DNA from: Stomorhina lunata
Lineage: Eukaryota; Arthropoda; Insecta; Diptera; Rhiniidae
Assembly (NCBI GenBank): GCA_933228675.1
Contig: OW121741.1
Location: 76,436,629 to 76,500,628, forward strand
Reading direction: 5' to 3'
Length of the DNA stretch: 64,000 nucleotides
Part shown: piece by piece, positions 9,031 to 21,028 of the stretch
How positions within the stretch are numbered: position 1 is the first letter of the stretch
Layout of the letters: each line of letters starts with the position of its first letter
Program-made: the position numbers and the translations under genes
The notes under the pieces: model-generated
What the model was told of the DNA's origin: nothing
Databases searched by the model: none
Seen by the model: the letters and a program-made list of their open reading frames with translations, nothing else

Positions 9031-11862
9031 GGAAAGAAAATGAATCCTTTAAAAATATGTTTTTGAAACGCAAACGGCCTTAGCCAGCATAAAAGGGAAG
9101 TTGAGCATTTCCTGAACGAGCAGGAAATAGACGTTATTCTAGTCTCTGAAACGCATTTTACTCCAAAAAATTGTTTCAGAGTAAATGGTTTTTTAACTTA
9201 TGACACTAAACATCCAAGTGGCAGAGCATGTGGTGGCACAGCAATACTAGTACACAATAAAATAAGGCATTTTCCATTGCCAAATTACGAAAAAGAATAT
9301 ATTCAGGCAACATCTATAAATCTCATAGATTATAGAATTACATTGTCTTCAATATATTGTCCTCGAAGACATAACATTAAAAAAGATAAATTTAATGATT
9401 TTTTCAATACACTTGGCTCAAGATTCATAGCGGCTGGTTATTATAACGCGAAACACACATTTTGGGGTTCGCGTCTTATCACACCTAGAGGAAGACAGCT
9501 ATTATGTGCTATTTCTTCACAGAAGTTGGGCGCTGTATCTGGTGGTCAACCAACGTATTGGCCCTCTGACTTAAATAAGATTCCCGATCTAATAGACTTT
9601 GCCGTCATAAAAAATATAAAAAGATGCCAATTATCCGTCTGCTCATCATTAGATTTATCATCCGATCACTCACCCTCTATTTTAAATTTTTATGACAATT
9701 CCAGTGGAATCCAAGAAAAAAGACATTTTTACCCAAACAAAAGGACAAACTGGTTAAAATACAAAATGTATGTGAGTTCCCATCTTCCATTAAATGTTCC
9801 TCTAAAGACCTCTGCAGACATCGATTCCGCGATAAATGTATTTACAGATGTCATCACAAATGCGGCTTTTGTGGCAACACCAATTTTTAAAACCAAAAAA
9901 AAGATATTCCAGAACACTTCCGAAAGTATCCAAGCTCTTGTAAACGAGAAAAGAAGGCTTAGAAGACGTTGGCAAGAATGTCGATCCCCTGCCTTAAAAA
10001 GTCGTTTAATTGATTGTCAGAGAAAACTCAAAGCCGCACTGAAGATTAATCAACAAAAATCTCTTGATACATATTGAAAAAACTTGGATTCCTCTAAGGA
10101 AAAGAACTACAGCCTGTGGAAGGCTGTTAAACACATGCAATGTCCAATTGTATGTGAGTCTCCAATTAGGCTCGAAAACGGTTCTTGGGCAAGAGATCCA
10201 CGTGAAAAAGTTGATGCTTTTGCCAATCACTTAGAAAAGGTTTTTACTCCAAACGAAACAGACTCTAACATAAGTCCTGATATTATAGACAACAACGTGC
10301 TTTCTCCATTGAAATTTCGCCTTCCATTGCTTCTATCAAACATACATTAACTTGACCTTAAGAAGTCTTCTGGAATTGACAGAATTTCTCCGTCAATGAT
10401 TATCCATCTTCCAATTTCAGCTACAAGAATTTTATTATTTATATACAACGCGATTCTTCGTTTGGGATATTTCCCAATGTCCTGGAAGATATCAGAAATC
10501 GTTATAATTCCAAAACCAGGCAAGGACATTACTCAAGTTTCATCTTATAGGCCTATAAGCTTACTTTCGATTATCTCGAAATTGTTTGAAAAGCTACTTA
10601 TTTCTACTTTAAGCACAGTCATAAATTGGATGGATATTATTCCAGATCATCAATTCGGTTTTCGCGAATGTCATGGTACAGTTGAACAAGTACATAGAAT
10701 AACAACAATGATCAGGAAGGCCTTCGAAAATAAACAATACTGTTCCGCCTTGTTCATCGATATTTCACAGGGATTCGATAAGGTCTGGCACGAGGGACTT
10801 GTAAGCAAAATTGTAAATCTGCTTCCAGCAAGTACACATAAGCTCTTAAAAAGTTATTTGTCCAATAGAACCTTCCGAGTTCGATCAAAAGATGAATATT
10901 CTTCTCCTAGAAGAATCGCTGCTGGAGTTCCACAAGGTAGTATATTGGGTCCCTTGTTATATATTATCTTTACAGCAGATATGCCAACGAATGCTCAAAC
11001 ATACACATCCACTTTCGCAGATGATACAGCATTCATTAGTATTCATTCCGACCCCAAAATTGCTTCTGCATTTTTACAATCCCATATTCATGAGCTTCAA
11101 GCATGGCTGAACAGATGGAAAATTAAAGTAAATCCGACAAAGTGCGTTCATGTAACGTTTACTCTAAGGAGAGATAACTGCCCTGCAATTAAGATTAACA
11201 ACGTGACCATCCCCGAGAGTTCTCACGTTAAGTATCTTGGTGTTCATTTGGATCGTCGCCTTACATGGTCTCATCACATTGACAGCAAGATAACTCAGAT
11301 AAAATTAAAATCCGCTGAACTAAACTGGCTTATTGGCACACTATATGCTTTAGAGTTAGACTACAAGGTCCTTTTGTATAAAACGATAATTAAACCAATA
11401 TGGACCTATGGTATTCAGCTATGGGGAACGGCTTCTACCTCGAACATCGCCAAATTACAGAGACGACAATCCAAATTGTTACGTTTAATAACCTGCGCCC
11501 CTTGGTATATACGAAATAACAACATTCATAAAGATTTGAATGTTCCTCTTGTCCAAGAAGAGATTAGAAGGTTCTGTACCAAATACATCTCTAAGCTGCA
11601 CGTTCACCCAAATCACCTAGCAAGGCAGCTTTTGCACTTTGAAGGTCATCAACGTCTAAGAAGGATGGATACCTTGGACCTGGTCAGCTAGGACCTTTTT
11701 TTATCTATTGTCACTGAACAATTTCCTATTAATTCGAATAAATAACAAATAGAGTTGCACTGGCAATCTCTATATAATTTCCGTTAGATTAAGATTTGAT
11801 TACTTATTGTTATTTTCTTAACAGAAAGATTCAATAATAAAATACAGGCTTAAAAAAAAAAA
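9031..11862 (+). mobile_element. Jockey-like LINE, 5'-truncated, nested in RTE-like LINE
   Basis: The element begins just before the ORF2 start codon at 9040, so ORF1 (gag-like) is missing. That is a typical 5' truncation from incomplete reverse transcription. It ends with a poly(A) run at 11852-11862, after AATAATAAAATACAGGC. It lies in the 3' coding part of the RTE-like element: host sequence RRGRTKLRLK stops at about 9030 and resumes at 11863. The target duplication is masked by A-runs on both sides. Confidence 0.88.
9040..11691 (+). pseudogene. Jockey-like ORF2: endonuclease and reverse transcriptase
   Basis: A single frame of 884 codons, close to the usual Jockey ORF2 length, broken only by three nonsense codons (9064-9066 TGA, 10075-10077 TGA, 10348-10350 TAA). 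There is no frameshift. Endonuclease: NANGLSQHKREVEHFL, then DVILVSETHF, AAGYYNAKHTFWGSRL and LSSDHSPSILNF. The usual aspartate of the GD-x-NAKH motif is tyrosine here. Reverse transcriptase: SYRPISLLSIISKLFEKLL, FIDISQGFDKVWHEGL (motif A), AAGVPQGSILGPLLY and TFADDTAFIS (motif C, catalytic DD kept). A C-terminal stretch LQRRQSKLLRLITCAPWYIR follows. The protein would nick target DNA and copy the element's RNA. This copy is recently dead, judging by the few lesions. Confidence 0.93.
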
Positions 11863-12010
11863 GACTAAGTAGAAGAAAATCTTTTAAAACTTGGCATACG
11901 AAATTGGAGAACGTGCACGCAATATAGAAGCGCATGGAATTCTAAAATATGCTCGGCCTTTGACCTAAACAGTTTGCAACTGTAGTTAATGACCTATTAG
12001 TAAGTAAGTA

Positions 12011-12944
12011 TTTTCCATCCCTGTTACAGATTAGAAGGTTGCCAGATTGTGACCAATGTTGCCATTGATCCCAGACACATGAAAAGAGTAAAAGTTTAAA
12101 TTCTTAAATCATAAATATAAAGTGGGATTTCTATAATCGATATAAACCGATCATGAAGTTTTTTGCTTAACATAATTTCAATTTTAGTATTCACTTAAAT
12201 TTTCTGATAAATTCATTTGTTTTTGTTTAAAATAACTAAATAATATATTTTCTTTGATGATCATTAATTCTTTGTTTCTGGTTTTTTTGTTTTCACAATT
12301 TTTCTTAGTTTCTATATATTTTTTTTTTCACTTAAATATTAATATTACTTTTTTATATCAAACAATTGGTTCCACTACTTTATTCTTTTTTTGTCAGTTT
12401 TATTTTATGTTTTTTTTTTGTTTATTTAATAAATAACTTGTTTTTTTTTTTGTTTGTTTTTAGTTTATTATTTTAATTTATATGTTTTTGTAGATACTAA
12501 TCATTGAACAATTCTTAAATATGGGACTACAACATTTTTTTTTGTTTTCTTTTATAATAATAATTTTTATTATTACTATTTTTTTATATAAATTTATTTT
12601 ATAAGTAACTAATAATTATGTTTACGATCTTCATTTCAGCATTTTTTTTTATTTTTTTTTTATTAAATTATTTAAAAAAAATTCAAATTATTTTTTTTAT
12701 AACAAATTTATTTATAATTAGTTTTTTAACAAAAGTTTTTCCTAAAACAAAATTTTTCAGAGATATAATTTCACAAAGAAATTTTGTATAGAATTGGTAA
12801 ATTTTTGGTTTAATAATTTAAAGCTTTTTCATTAAAATTGAGCTTTATTTCGTTTTAAAAGTTTGAAAAAAAAAAATTAAATAAAGTTTATAAAATTTAA
12901 TAAAGTTTATAAAATTTAATAAAGTTATACACTGACGCTCATCA
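12011..12944. other. AT-rich intergenic DNA with T-rich block
   Basis: No gene seen. Positions about 12200-12920 are dominated by T-runs on the + strand, like the blocks near 4.5, 17.5 and 28 kb. Confidence 0.5.
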
Positions 12945-13490
12945 GTTTACGACACCCAAACTTTATAGATACCCATAAACTTTGTAATATCTCTTTAATA
13001 GTACATACGAGATTGGGTCAATTAGTCATTGGCTTTGAAAATTTTCCTCCTCCTTCTTATTGTGTAAAGACTTCATAAAGGAAAAACTCAGCCTTCATCT
13101 GGGTCTGTTGTAAGAAATTTGTACATGTTTGATTTTACTTTTCTAAGATCCCACCAACACAAATAAAACTTTGAACATTAATATCTCATTGGGTCAATTA
13201 GTCATTGGCTTTGAAAATTTTCCTCCTCTTAAATGTCTTACGACTTTTATACTCAGTCTTCCTCTAGATCTGTAATAAGAATTTTGTACACGTTTGATTT
13301 TTATTTTTTAAAATCCTAGCGACACCCATAAAACTTTAAACTGTAATATCTCACTATTGGCAGATATGAATTTATATCAATTAGTCATTGGCTGTAAAAA
13401 TGTTAACCTTCTTATTGCCTGGGTCTGTTTTAAGAATTTTGTACCTTTTTGATCTTTCATTTGTAAAATTTTAATTCCACAATCTTGATT
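12945..13490. repeat. Degenerate tandem repeat, about 180-bp period, three copies
   Basis: The word TCAATTAGTCATTGGCT recurs at about 13018, 13194 and 13377 (spacings 176 and 183). Each is followed by a related stretch with TTTTCCTCC, TCTGTAATAAGAATTTTGTAC and a GACACCCATAAAACTTT-like segment. The copies are diverged. No ORF. Confidence 0.75.
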
Positions 13491-13500
13491 TATAACTAGC

Positions 13501-14042
13501 TGTACCCTAGGCGCGTTTCTGCGCCACCAATTTGAAGGAAAGACATTACACAAATATTTTAAATCATTTTATTAATTTGTCAGATCAACCCATGATCAAA
13601 TGCATATTATACGATTCAATTCATTTTGAATAATTTTCAGTGTCGCCACCTATCGGAAATTAATCACACCAGAAACCTTTGTCGACTCATGCGTAACAAC
13701 TTTGCTAAAGGTTATAGCATGAACAAATGCACACTTTACGATTTAATTCATTTTGAGTAATTTTTAGTGGCGCCACCTTTCGGAAATTGGTCATACTAAT
13801 TTATAAACTTTTATCGGCTCATGCGAACCACTTTACAAAAGATCATAGTAGATCAAATGTACAGTTTACGATTTAATTCATTTTGAGTAATTATCAGTTG
13901 TGCCACCAAAATTATTTTGAGTAATTGGCGCCACCAGCCGGAACTAGGTTAACTTTTCTTAAGATCATAATACGATCAAGTGCATAGTTTTTTTTCTATA
14001 AAGGACCTACATACAGACAAACATTAATTTTTTTATATATAG
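13501..14042 (-). repeat. Dispersed element with about 130-bp internal tandem repeats, copy 1
   Basis: On the - strand this reads as several copies of a unit containing AAACTGTGCATTTGATCATG, GAGCCGACGAAGGTTT-like and GACAGGTGGCGCCACTGAAA-like segments. The same unit occurs on the + strand at 19075-19760 and 61330-61690. All copies share an entry sequence resembling AATGTTTGTCTGTATGTAGG next to a short AT-rich stretch. That makes it a dispersed transposable element with internal repeats. Its class is unknown to me. Confidence 0.75.
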
Positions 14043-14130
14043 ATGATATAGATGGACGATACTAAATTTGTTCTTGCTACATTTCAAGTTAGACCTAATA
14101 TAGTTGTAATGATATGCAAACATAACAAAT

Positions 14131-14582
14131 ATTGGCTCGATTGCGTATTTGCAACCCAATTTTAGTTGCTTCGTCTACTGGCAACACAACCAGTAAAAAG
14201 TTGTATTGTATTTGGCAACACATATCAGTTGATAAAAGTTATCTAAAATTGTGACTATCAACCAAAGACTATTACACCTAGACTGAGATCATAAGGTCTA
14301 CAAAGCGAAGTTTCCTGAATTCCCATGGCAATGTGTTCAACCGGCACAACCTTCGTTGTCGATTATTCTAAAGGAAGTCATACAATTAATTGAGCAAAAA
14401 TGTTGTAAAATTTGAGTTGAAATAACCTATAACTGTCAACTGGAGTTGACTCTCGTTGCCATCTACAATATGACTAATAATTGACAAGGCAACTGAGTTT
14501 ATATTATCGGTTATTAGTTGCCATACGCTATATCATTTTAGCAACACAATTAGTTGTATTGCAATACACAATCGAGCCATAA
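14131..14582. mobile_element. MITE with TTGGCTCGATTG-type terminal repeats
   Basis: The left end TTGGCTCGATTGCGTATT (about 14133) is matched in inverted orientation by AATACACAATCGAGCCATAA at about 14562-14581. The interior is rich in GTTGC/GCAAC words and has no ORF. Its right part, from about 14423, is duplicated directly downstream at 14739-14955. Confidence 0.7.
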
Positions 14583-14738
14583 CTTCGTCTGGGAGGTGGA
14601 AATTTCCTTGCCCCGATTTCTTTATTTGAAATATGACTTTGAAAAGGGACTGTACCCTTTTTGGCTGAACAGTTACTTCTTTCTAGCTTGAACTCTCCAA
14701 CTTTCCGGTTGCTGAAATAAATTTTCGGTTGCTGAAAT

Positions 14739-14955
14739 AACTGGCAACTAAAATTGACTCTTGTTGCCATCTAAAGTATGATAAATAATTGACAAGGCAA
14801 CTAAGGTTCTATTATCGGTTATCAGTTGCCATACGTAATATCATTTTGGCATCACAATCAAAGTTGAATTGCAATACACAATCAAGTCATAACTTCGTAT
14901 TGGTGAAATTTCTTCCCTTGCCCCGATATCTTTATTAAAAATATGACTTTGAGTT
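14739..14955. repeat. Second partial copy of the 14131-14582 MITE
   Basis: Positions 14739-14955 repeat 14423-14650 with moderate divergence. Shared words include TAATTGACAAGGCAACT, GTTGCCATACG and CTTGCCCCGAT. The first copy's left end has no counterpart here. Confidence 0.75.
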
Positions 14956-15424
14956 GTGCTTGAACTCACCAACTGTTCCAGATATAACGTCATACATAGA
15001 AAGCTTCGCTAATCTAATCCAGGGGCGTAACTGATATCGCTAAATAAAGAAATTACGCGTCCGCAAAAATTTCTCATCCAATACTTAATTTTTTGATAAG
15101 GGCCTATAATGATAGTTGACCACAGTGTCACAGTGTCAGTTGTTGCTTTTTTAATTTTTATTTTCTAGGTCTGTTTCTGGACTTAGTAAGCCCCATATTA
15201 TTTGTTTACATAACCCATAAAATGACCCTTATCACTAAAGATGATTTTGTTAAAAATGCTTTGTTTTCGTAGAATTATTTTTGAGTCGGCCAACGTTCCG
15301 GGTTTAAAATTGTCCAATTTTTTACTAGATAAATGCCCACCCTTAACTCTCTGCTATTCTCGTTTTTGGAAAAATTGTGTCATTTATTTTATAAATAACA
15401 AATTATTTTTAATCCCCAAGGTTC

Positions 15425-15580
15425 CAGGTGGCCCGGTTGATCTGCAAACACATGGAGGCTCCAAACAGAGAATGTGTTTGCGGAAGTTCGGAGTATCATG
15501 GAGCGGGATGAAAGTGTGGACTACAGATAAACATACATGGAAAATATATGTGAAGACCCTACGTGCCACAAGGTGGTTTC
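15425..15580 (+). pseudogene. 3' fragment of the LINE family found at 37885-39121
   Basis: Across two frames it reads SANTWRLQTENV and then KFGVSWSGMKVWTTDKHTWK followed by IYVKTLRATR. The minus-strand fragment at 37885-38541 ends with the near-identical SANTWRRQTENEMREFGVSW, then YEMKVMTTEKLTWKTIVEAL. It is the extreme C-terminus of that LINE protein, cut off from the rest. Confidence 0.75.
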
Positions 15581-16124
15581 CATGGTTGGAGTTTATATTG
15601 GACCTTGGGTTCAAATGTGAACCGATCTCGCTCAATTTCAGTAACAAACTTCGCCTTTTCTTCCAGCGCTAACGTGCTTTTATTAGCTATTATATGTTCA
15701 AATTTATTAACATGTAAATAGATGGTTTCGGCGATGGTGGTTATAGGGGAGCTTTGGTTAAATCTGAACCGATCTTGCCTAATTTCAATAACAAATATTG
15801 CCTGGTTATACTTTTAGCGGACTGGAGGACATAGCTTAAGCGAATTACAAATCTCAATTTAACCCCATTATTTTTGATTTTTTTAAAGCCGAGCCGTCAA
15901 ACTCTACAGCACAATGTGCGAACTTTTACAAAAGAGCTTTTGAGCTTTCATACCGACACACTATGAATGAGCGAGACGCAGCTGTGTTTGTCCCGCTCAC
16001 ACTTTGCAAAGTCAGTGTTGCCAGATTATAATTTTTTGCTCGAGTATATGAACAAAATGTAGATCTTTCAAAGCTATTTACCCCAAATGCAAATATTAAT
16101 GTATGTATGTGTTTGTGGTCAGGA

Positions 16125-16530
16125 AAAGTGTTATTCGGAGACAGCGAAAGTGCTCATCGGTGACAGTAGGGTATCCAACTCTATTGATCCACTGGAGCAC
16201 CGCCGCAATGTGGGTTGCGTCACACTGTTCTATCGTTATTACTTTGGAATGCGCTCTAATGAAATAAGGGAACTCGTTCCCGACACTCGAGCTTTCTTAC
16301 ACAATACACGTCTATCTTTTAGAGCTCAACCCTTCGTTGTCGATTGGCCAGTAGACAGAACAATACACTACAGAGAAAATTCGTTACTTAGTCGTACAGA
16401 TCGTGTGTGAAATTCGCTTCCCTCCACTCCATCTATCCCCCTATAACCTATTTTCCTAGTTCCATCACAATGTATTGCATGAGTAGGGGTCATCCCTTGA
16501 GTGGTGGTTCTAAAAAAAGGTTTCGAAAAC
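16125..16530 (+). pseudogene. 3' end of an I/Jockey-type LINE (family also at 21389-22615)
   Basis: The reading is AKVLIGDSRVSNSIDPLEHR, RNVGCVTLFYRYYFGMRSNE, IRELVPDTRAF, then FVVDWPVDRTIHYRENSLLS. The stop is at 16407. The copy at 21389-22615 carries the same tail with CRxNLSCVTLSYCLYFGICSNEIRELV. Both end in a shared 3' UTR with GTATTGCAT(A/G)AGTAGGGGTC and CATCCC(C/T)TGAGTG. This is a 5'-truncated remnant. Confidence 0.8.
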
Positions 16531-17260
16531 TTATTATCGGAAGTGTAAAATAAGCTTTAAGCTTCTCATTGAAGCGAGAATTACCTGCAGCTACTTATAA
16601 GCCTGATATTGTTAAGCAAAGTCTTATAAAAAAGCTGTCGTTAAGTGTAAACCAGAAGTGTTGAACAAGCTTTAAGTTTTTCATTAAAAAGCGAAGTTTT
16701 GGTATTTGTTTATAAGCGAAAGATAGTCAAAGTTTAATTCAAAAGATTTCATAAACTTTACAATTTTTTCGTAAATTTGACGTAAACTGGGGACCAGAAG
16801 TGTAAAATAAGCTTTAAGCTTTTCTTTAAAGAGAGAAGTACTTATAGTTATTTATAAGCCAGATATTGATAGTCAAAGTTTAATGCAGAAGGTTTCGTAA
16901 ACTAGTTATTGGAAGCAAAGAACTTGCTGTTGTTTAAAAACGATATATTGACAGTCAAAGTTTAATAAGCTTCCGTAAATGGTGGGCATTGTAAAAAAAG
17001 CTTTAAGCTTTTCATTAAAGATCAAAGAGCTTGCAATTGTTTAAAAGTGAGATATTGATAATCAAAGTTTTACTTAGGCGGAGACGTAAACTAGTGACAA
17101 GAAGTGTAAACTAATCTATAAGCTTTTTATAAAGGAGCGATAAATGAGTTTTATTTAGAAGGTGTCGTAGGCCGATGATCGGAAGTATTTATAAGTGAGA
17201 TATTGGAAGGCAAAGTTTAATTGAAAAGGTGTCGTAAACAGATAATCGGAAGTGTAAAAT
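16531..17260. repeat. Degenerate tandem repeat, units of about 110-190 bp
   Basis: TAAGCTTTAAGCTTTTCATTAAAG-like words recur at about 16551, 16666, 16809 and 16998, with a weaker one near 17115. Each is followed by GAGATATTGATAGTCAAAGTTTAAT-like and GTTTCGTAAACT-like segments and GGAAGTGTAAAATAAG. The spacing varies because of deletions. Non-coding. Confidence 0.75.
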
Positions 17261-18396
17261 AAACTTAAACAAAGATAGTTTTTCATTTGAAAAAACAAAG
17301 ATATACTTAAACTTGATTGCTTTTGTTAAGGTTTTTTATTTTCAGCCATTTCTTTAAGCTCATCATAAAAAGCTTTTTCTTAAGAAGTTTAGATTTTTAG
17401 ATTTTTTTTTGTTAAAAAGTGTTAAATCCTTTTTAAGGATCTACATTTAGTACAAAATAGTTTATAATTTTCTTTCTTTTGTGTTTTTTTTTCATTTTAA
17501 TATACAAATTAATTTTACCTGTTTTTAGCTTCTTTAATTTATTTTAAGAGATGAAACAGACTATTTAGTTTAGTTTTCTCTTTTCGTTTTAATTCTTTAA
17601 AAAATAAGTTCCTATGTTTTTTTTTAATTTGAGATTTTTGATTAGTTTTTTTTTGTTGTATTTCTTGATTTGTTTTTAGTAGAAAAATAGATGCTTGATA
17701 GGTGGGATGATTTTAGGAAATTATTTATTTTCTTTTTAACTTTATAAATATTTAAATTATTATATTTTTGTATTTTTTATTATTATTATTAATCATTCTA
17801 CTCATTTTTGTTTTTTGTTTTTGACTCTTAGTGGCTAAAATATATTTCTATAATTTATTTTAAATCTTTTTTTGTATGAAGTTGTATGAAAATATTATTG
17901 TTTTTTATTCAAATTTTCCTTTTTTTCGTTTTAGTTTATTTGTTATTAAATTTATTTTATAGATTTTTTTTTGGTGCATTTTGTTTTGTATTAAATTTTT
18001 TTTAGTATTGTATTTTTTTATTGATATTAAAGTGCTTTTTTCATTATTTTGTTTGTATCAGGTATATGAGTTGCAGTAGAATTGAAATGTTTTTAATTAT
18101 TTATAAAATTTTGATTTTATATCAGCCATGCCCACTTTTACGGTTATCCAGGAGTTGTTATACATGTAAATTGTTATTGCATTGGGCATCACTGTTTTTG
18201 TCTGAAACATTTTATTTTAACCTAAAGTCAATGAGGATGTGGTAAACAATTGGAAAATATTGGAGTTAAAATCATATGAATGCAGGTTCTTTTTTAAATC
18301 CATTATAATCGTTATTTTTCGTTTGCGAAATCGTCAGAAATTAAGAAAAGAATTTACTTTATCTAATATTATTAAACGAGCAATAATTGTATGTAT
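17261..18396. other. T-rich non-coding DNA
   Basis: No gene seen. Long T-runs dominate 17330-18060 on the + strand. The remaining sequence up to 18396 holds only short chance ORFs. Confidence 0.5.
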
Positions 18397-18401
18397 TTAT
18401 A

Positions 18402-18455
<54 letters not shown>
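18397..18455. repeat. (TA)n microsatellite with one TACATA interruption
   Basis: About 59 bp of alternating T and A with one C near 18420. Confidence 0.95.
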
Positions 18456-18460
<5 letters not shown>

Positions 18461-19060
18461 ACTATCTCGAAAACGGCTCTAACGATTTTGATAAAATTTG
18501 GACAGTGGGTATCTTTTTTGATGTATAGGTCGAAGAAGAAGGGACTTTTGGAACCTTTGCCTCTAAGAGGGTAAAAACGGGTAAAAAGGGGAAAAAACCG
18601 TAAACGCTATATCTCCTTAAGTAAAAGGTATAGAAACAAAATTTAAATTACGTTAAACAGCTATGAAAATAAACGGACAGGTGTTTGGTACTTTTTTGAA
18701 ACTATGTCCGATAAGGGGTAAAAAAGGGTGAAAATAGTTTTTTTGGTACCTTTTTAACCCACTCTTATATTTTGAACTAAGGAATATAGAAAGAAACATT
18801 GTACTGCAATCAATAGATGTGAAAGAAACTTTAAACACGTATTTAGTGCTTTTTTGATTTTGGGGCCAAAATGGGTAAAAAAGGGATAAAATGATAACTT
18901 AACATCTCAAAAAGTAATATGAATAGAAAAATTATGTTAACTGCGTTTTAATAAAATGTACCGAATTCAATTGATATCACAGAAGTACCAAATACGCATA
19001 TGGAACTTTTTTGAAATTAGGGGATAAAAAGGGGAAAAAATTAGTAATGTTATGCCTTTT
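18456..19060. repeat. Diverged repeats around GGGGTAAAAAGGGG
   Basis: GGGTAAAAAAGGG-like words recur at about 18570, 18716, 18870 and 19022. They stand next to TTTGGTACTTTTTTGAAACT-like segments spaced about 150 bp apart. Related wording occurs at 62400-62760. This is an old internally repeated element with no coding capacity. Confidence 0.55.
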
Positions 19061-19074
19061 AAACAAATGAATGT

Positions 19075-19760
19075 TTGTCTGTATGTATGTTCTTTATAGA
19101 ATAGTAAACTGTGCATTTGATCATGTTATGCTCTTTAGCGAAGATGTTGCGGATAAGCCGGCGAAGGTTTTAAAGTTGATAAGACTAATTTCCGATAGAT
19201 GGCGTCACTGAAAATTACTAAACATTAATTAAATCGTAAACTGTACATTTGATCATGCTACAATCTTTAGCAAAGTTGTTGCACATGAGCCGACGAAGGT
19301 TTCTTAGTTGGTATGAAGAAATTTCGACAGGTGGCGCTACTGAAATGTATTCAAAGTCAATTTAATCGTAAGCTGTACATTTAATCATGCTATAATCTTC
19401 AGCAAAGTTGTTACGGATAAGCCGACGAAGGTTTATGAATTGGAATGAGCAACGTCCGACAGGTGGCGCCACAGAAAATTACTCAAAGTGAATAAAATCG
19501 TAAACTGTGCATTTGATCATGTTATAATCATAAGCAAAGTTGTTACGCATAAGCAAGCGAAGGTTTCTTAGTTGGTATGAACAACTTCAGGTGGCGCCAC
19601 TGAAAACTACTTAAAACGAAATAAATCATAAACTGTGCATTTAATCAGACTATAATCTTTAGCAAAGTTGTTGCGCATGAGTCGACGGAGGTTTCTGTTG
19701 GTATGACCAATTTCCAAAATTATTAAAATGAGTTAAACTGTAAACTATGCAAACTATGTG
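19075..19760 (+). repeat. Dispersed element with 132-bp internal tandem repeats, copy 2
   Basis: About five units in a row. The AATCGTAA landmark lies at 19233, 19365 and 19497 (132 bp apart), then at about 19625. Each unit carries CATTTGATCATG, TTTAGCAAAGTTGTTGC, GAGCCGACGAAGGTTTC and GACAGGTGGCGCCACTGAAA. It is preceded by AATGTTTGTCTGTATGTATG, also seen next to copies 1 and 3. Confidence 0.85.
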
Positions 19761-20827
19761 TTGGTCGGACAAAATAAATAAAATAATTCAAAATTAACTT
19801 TATAAAATAAAATATATAAAAACTTTCAAATTTGCCTCAAAATGCTTATCGTAAAGCTCCGAGGAAGGCTCGGTCAACCAGGTACTTAAAGCTTTAATTA
19901 AGTATGTGAAAAGCTTAAGATTTTTTGTCATGTAAGAGCAATAATATTCTGGGGTCAAATCGCCGCATTTGATATCGATCGAAATGGATGATATTTTATA
20001 AAAATTTGTGAAGCATGCTTTTAGAATTACATTGCAAATCATTCCTCAAAAGTTCCCTGATAGTAAAATAATCTATAATATTAATACGCAAGCACCCATT
20101 TCTTATCCCCTTTTACGCTTTAATTATACACTCATTTTTGGAAAATTTTATACCATTTGAAAGATATTTTTAGTAGATCAGACGAATCTATATTTTATTA
20201 AAATCGGTTCAGTTTTAAAAAATCGGTTTGGTATTTAAAAATCTTACTAACACAATAAAGAAAACTCACATGCATATGAAATTTACTATTAAGAATCAAA
20301 CAAAAGAAATTGTATGCAAACATGTTTTCTTTTGTTTTTATTATTTTTGGTGAGTGATGAGAATAAAAGAGTACATTTATGGGGAGATAGAGGCAGACAA
20401 AGAGTGAGATAAAGAGCATTTTATTACAATTAAATAAATGTTTTTGTTTTGTAAAATAATAGCAACAAAAATTATTGGTATTGTTTTTATTTTTTGTGGT
20501 GAGGGAGTGAAAGACAAAATTAGTATTTTGGAAGATTTGACAAAAAAGTGCATAAAATGTAAACCTTTCAAATTTGAATTATTTGAAGTTAAAATTTTAT
20601 GGAATTTTGTTTTTTGTGTTGGTTTATCCCTTATACACTCCTTGGGTCAATTTGACCCAATTTTGTTTTTCAAACGCAAAATTATCTCATTAAATAATTA
20701 GATATGAATGTGAAACTTTAATTTATCCATTATAGGGACGAATATTATGTTTTTAAAACAAAGTAATAATATTAAAATCTTTCCTTCCCCCTCCACTTTT
20801 CAAAACACGATTTACACACATTTAGTA
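19761..20827. other. Non-coding DNA; stray TIR-like word at 20640
   Basis: No gene seen. A TTGGGTCAATTTGACCCAA palindrome near 20643 resembles the terminal repeat of the element that starts at 20828. It may be an end of another, decayed copy. Confidence 0.45.
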
Positions 20828-21006
20828 CCCTTTGGGTCAATATGACCCAACAAGCGATATTTCAAGCTTAATTCCATTTTATAATTTTTTTTCCTATTAA
20901 ACATAATTGAATCGAGTTCACCTTCATTCAGAAGCATCTATCAATAATTTGTTCAGTGAAATAATCAATAAAATCGCTTTCATTCAATGTTTTTCCATTC
21001 ATGGCC

Positions 21007-21028
21007 TGTTTACATATTACGTAACGCT
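21007..21028. repeat. Single end of the 26429-26592 MITE family
   Basis: CTGTTTACATATTACGTAACGCT here nearly equals the left end of the MITE at 26429 (CTGTTCACATATTACGTAACGCT). No matching right end lies nearby, so it is a solitary fragment. Confidence 0.6.

Larger units (their letters stand above)
6200..12010 (+). mobile_element. RTE-like LINE, decayed, interrupted by two insertions
   Basis: A non-LTR retrotransposon whose parts occur in the right order. The 5' region (6200-6480) is shared with 3586-3810. Then come endonuclease (6592-6888), reverse transcriptase (7293-8330), C-terminal ORF remnants (8340-8461, 8923-9030, 11863-11985) and a 3' GTAAGTAAGTA tail at about 12000-12010. Two foreign pieces split it: 8462-8922 and the Jockey-like element 9031-11862. 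Removing them joins protein-like sequence: MDENTPARKVFDNDPK, then RRGRTKLRLK before the Jockey insertion and EENLLKLGIRNWRTRARN after it. Its own length is about 2.5 kb. The RTE clade is a judgement from the protein style and tail, not a phylogeny. Confidence 0.8.

Noticed and set aside
18239..18574. 111-codon ORF with an IYIYIYIY run
   Set aside because: It reads through a TA microsatellite and repeat DNA. No known domain.
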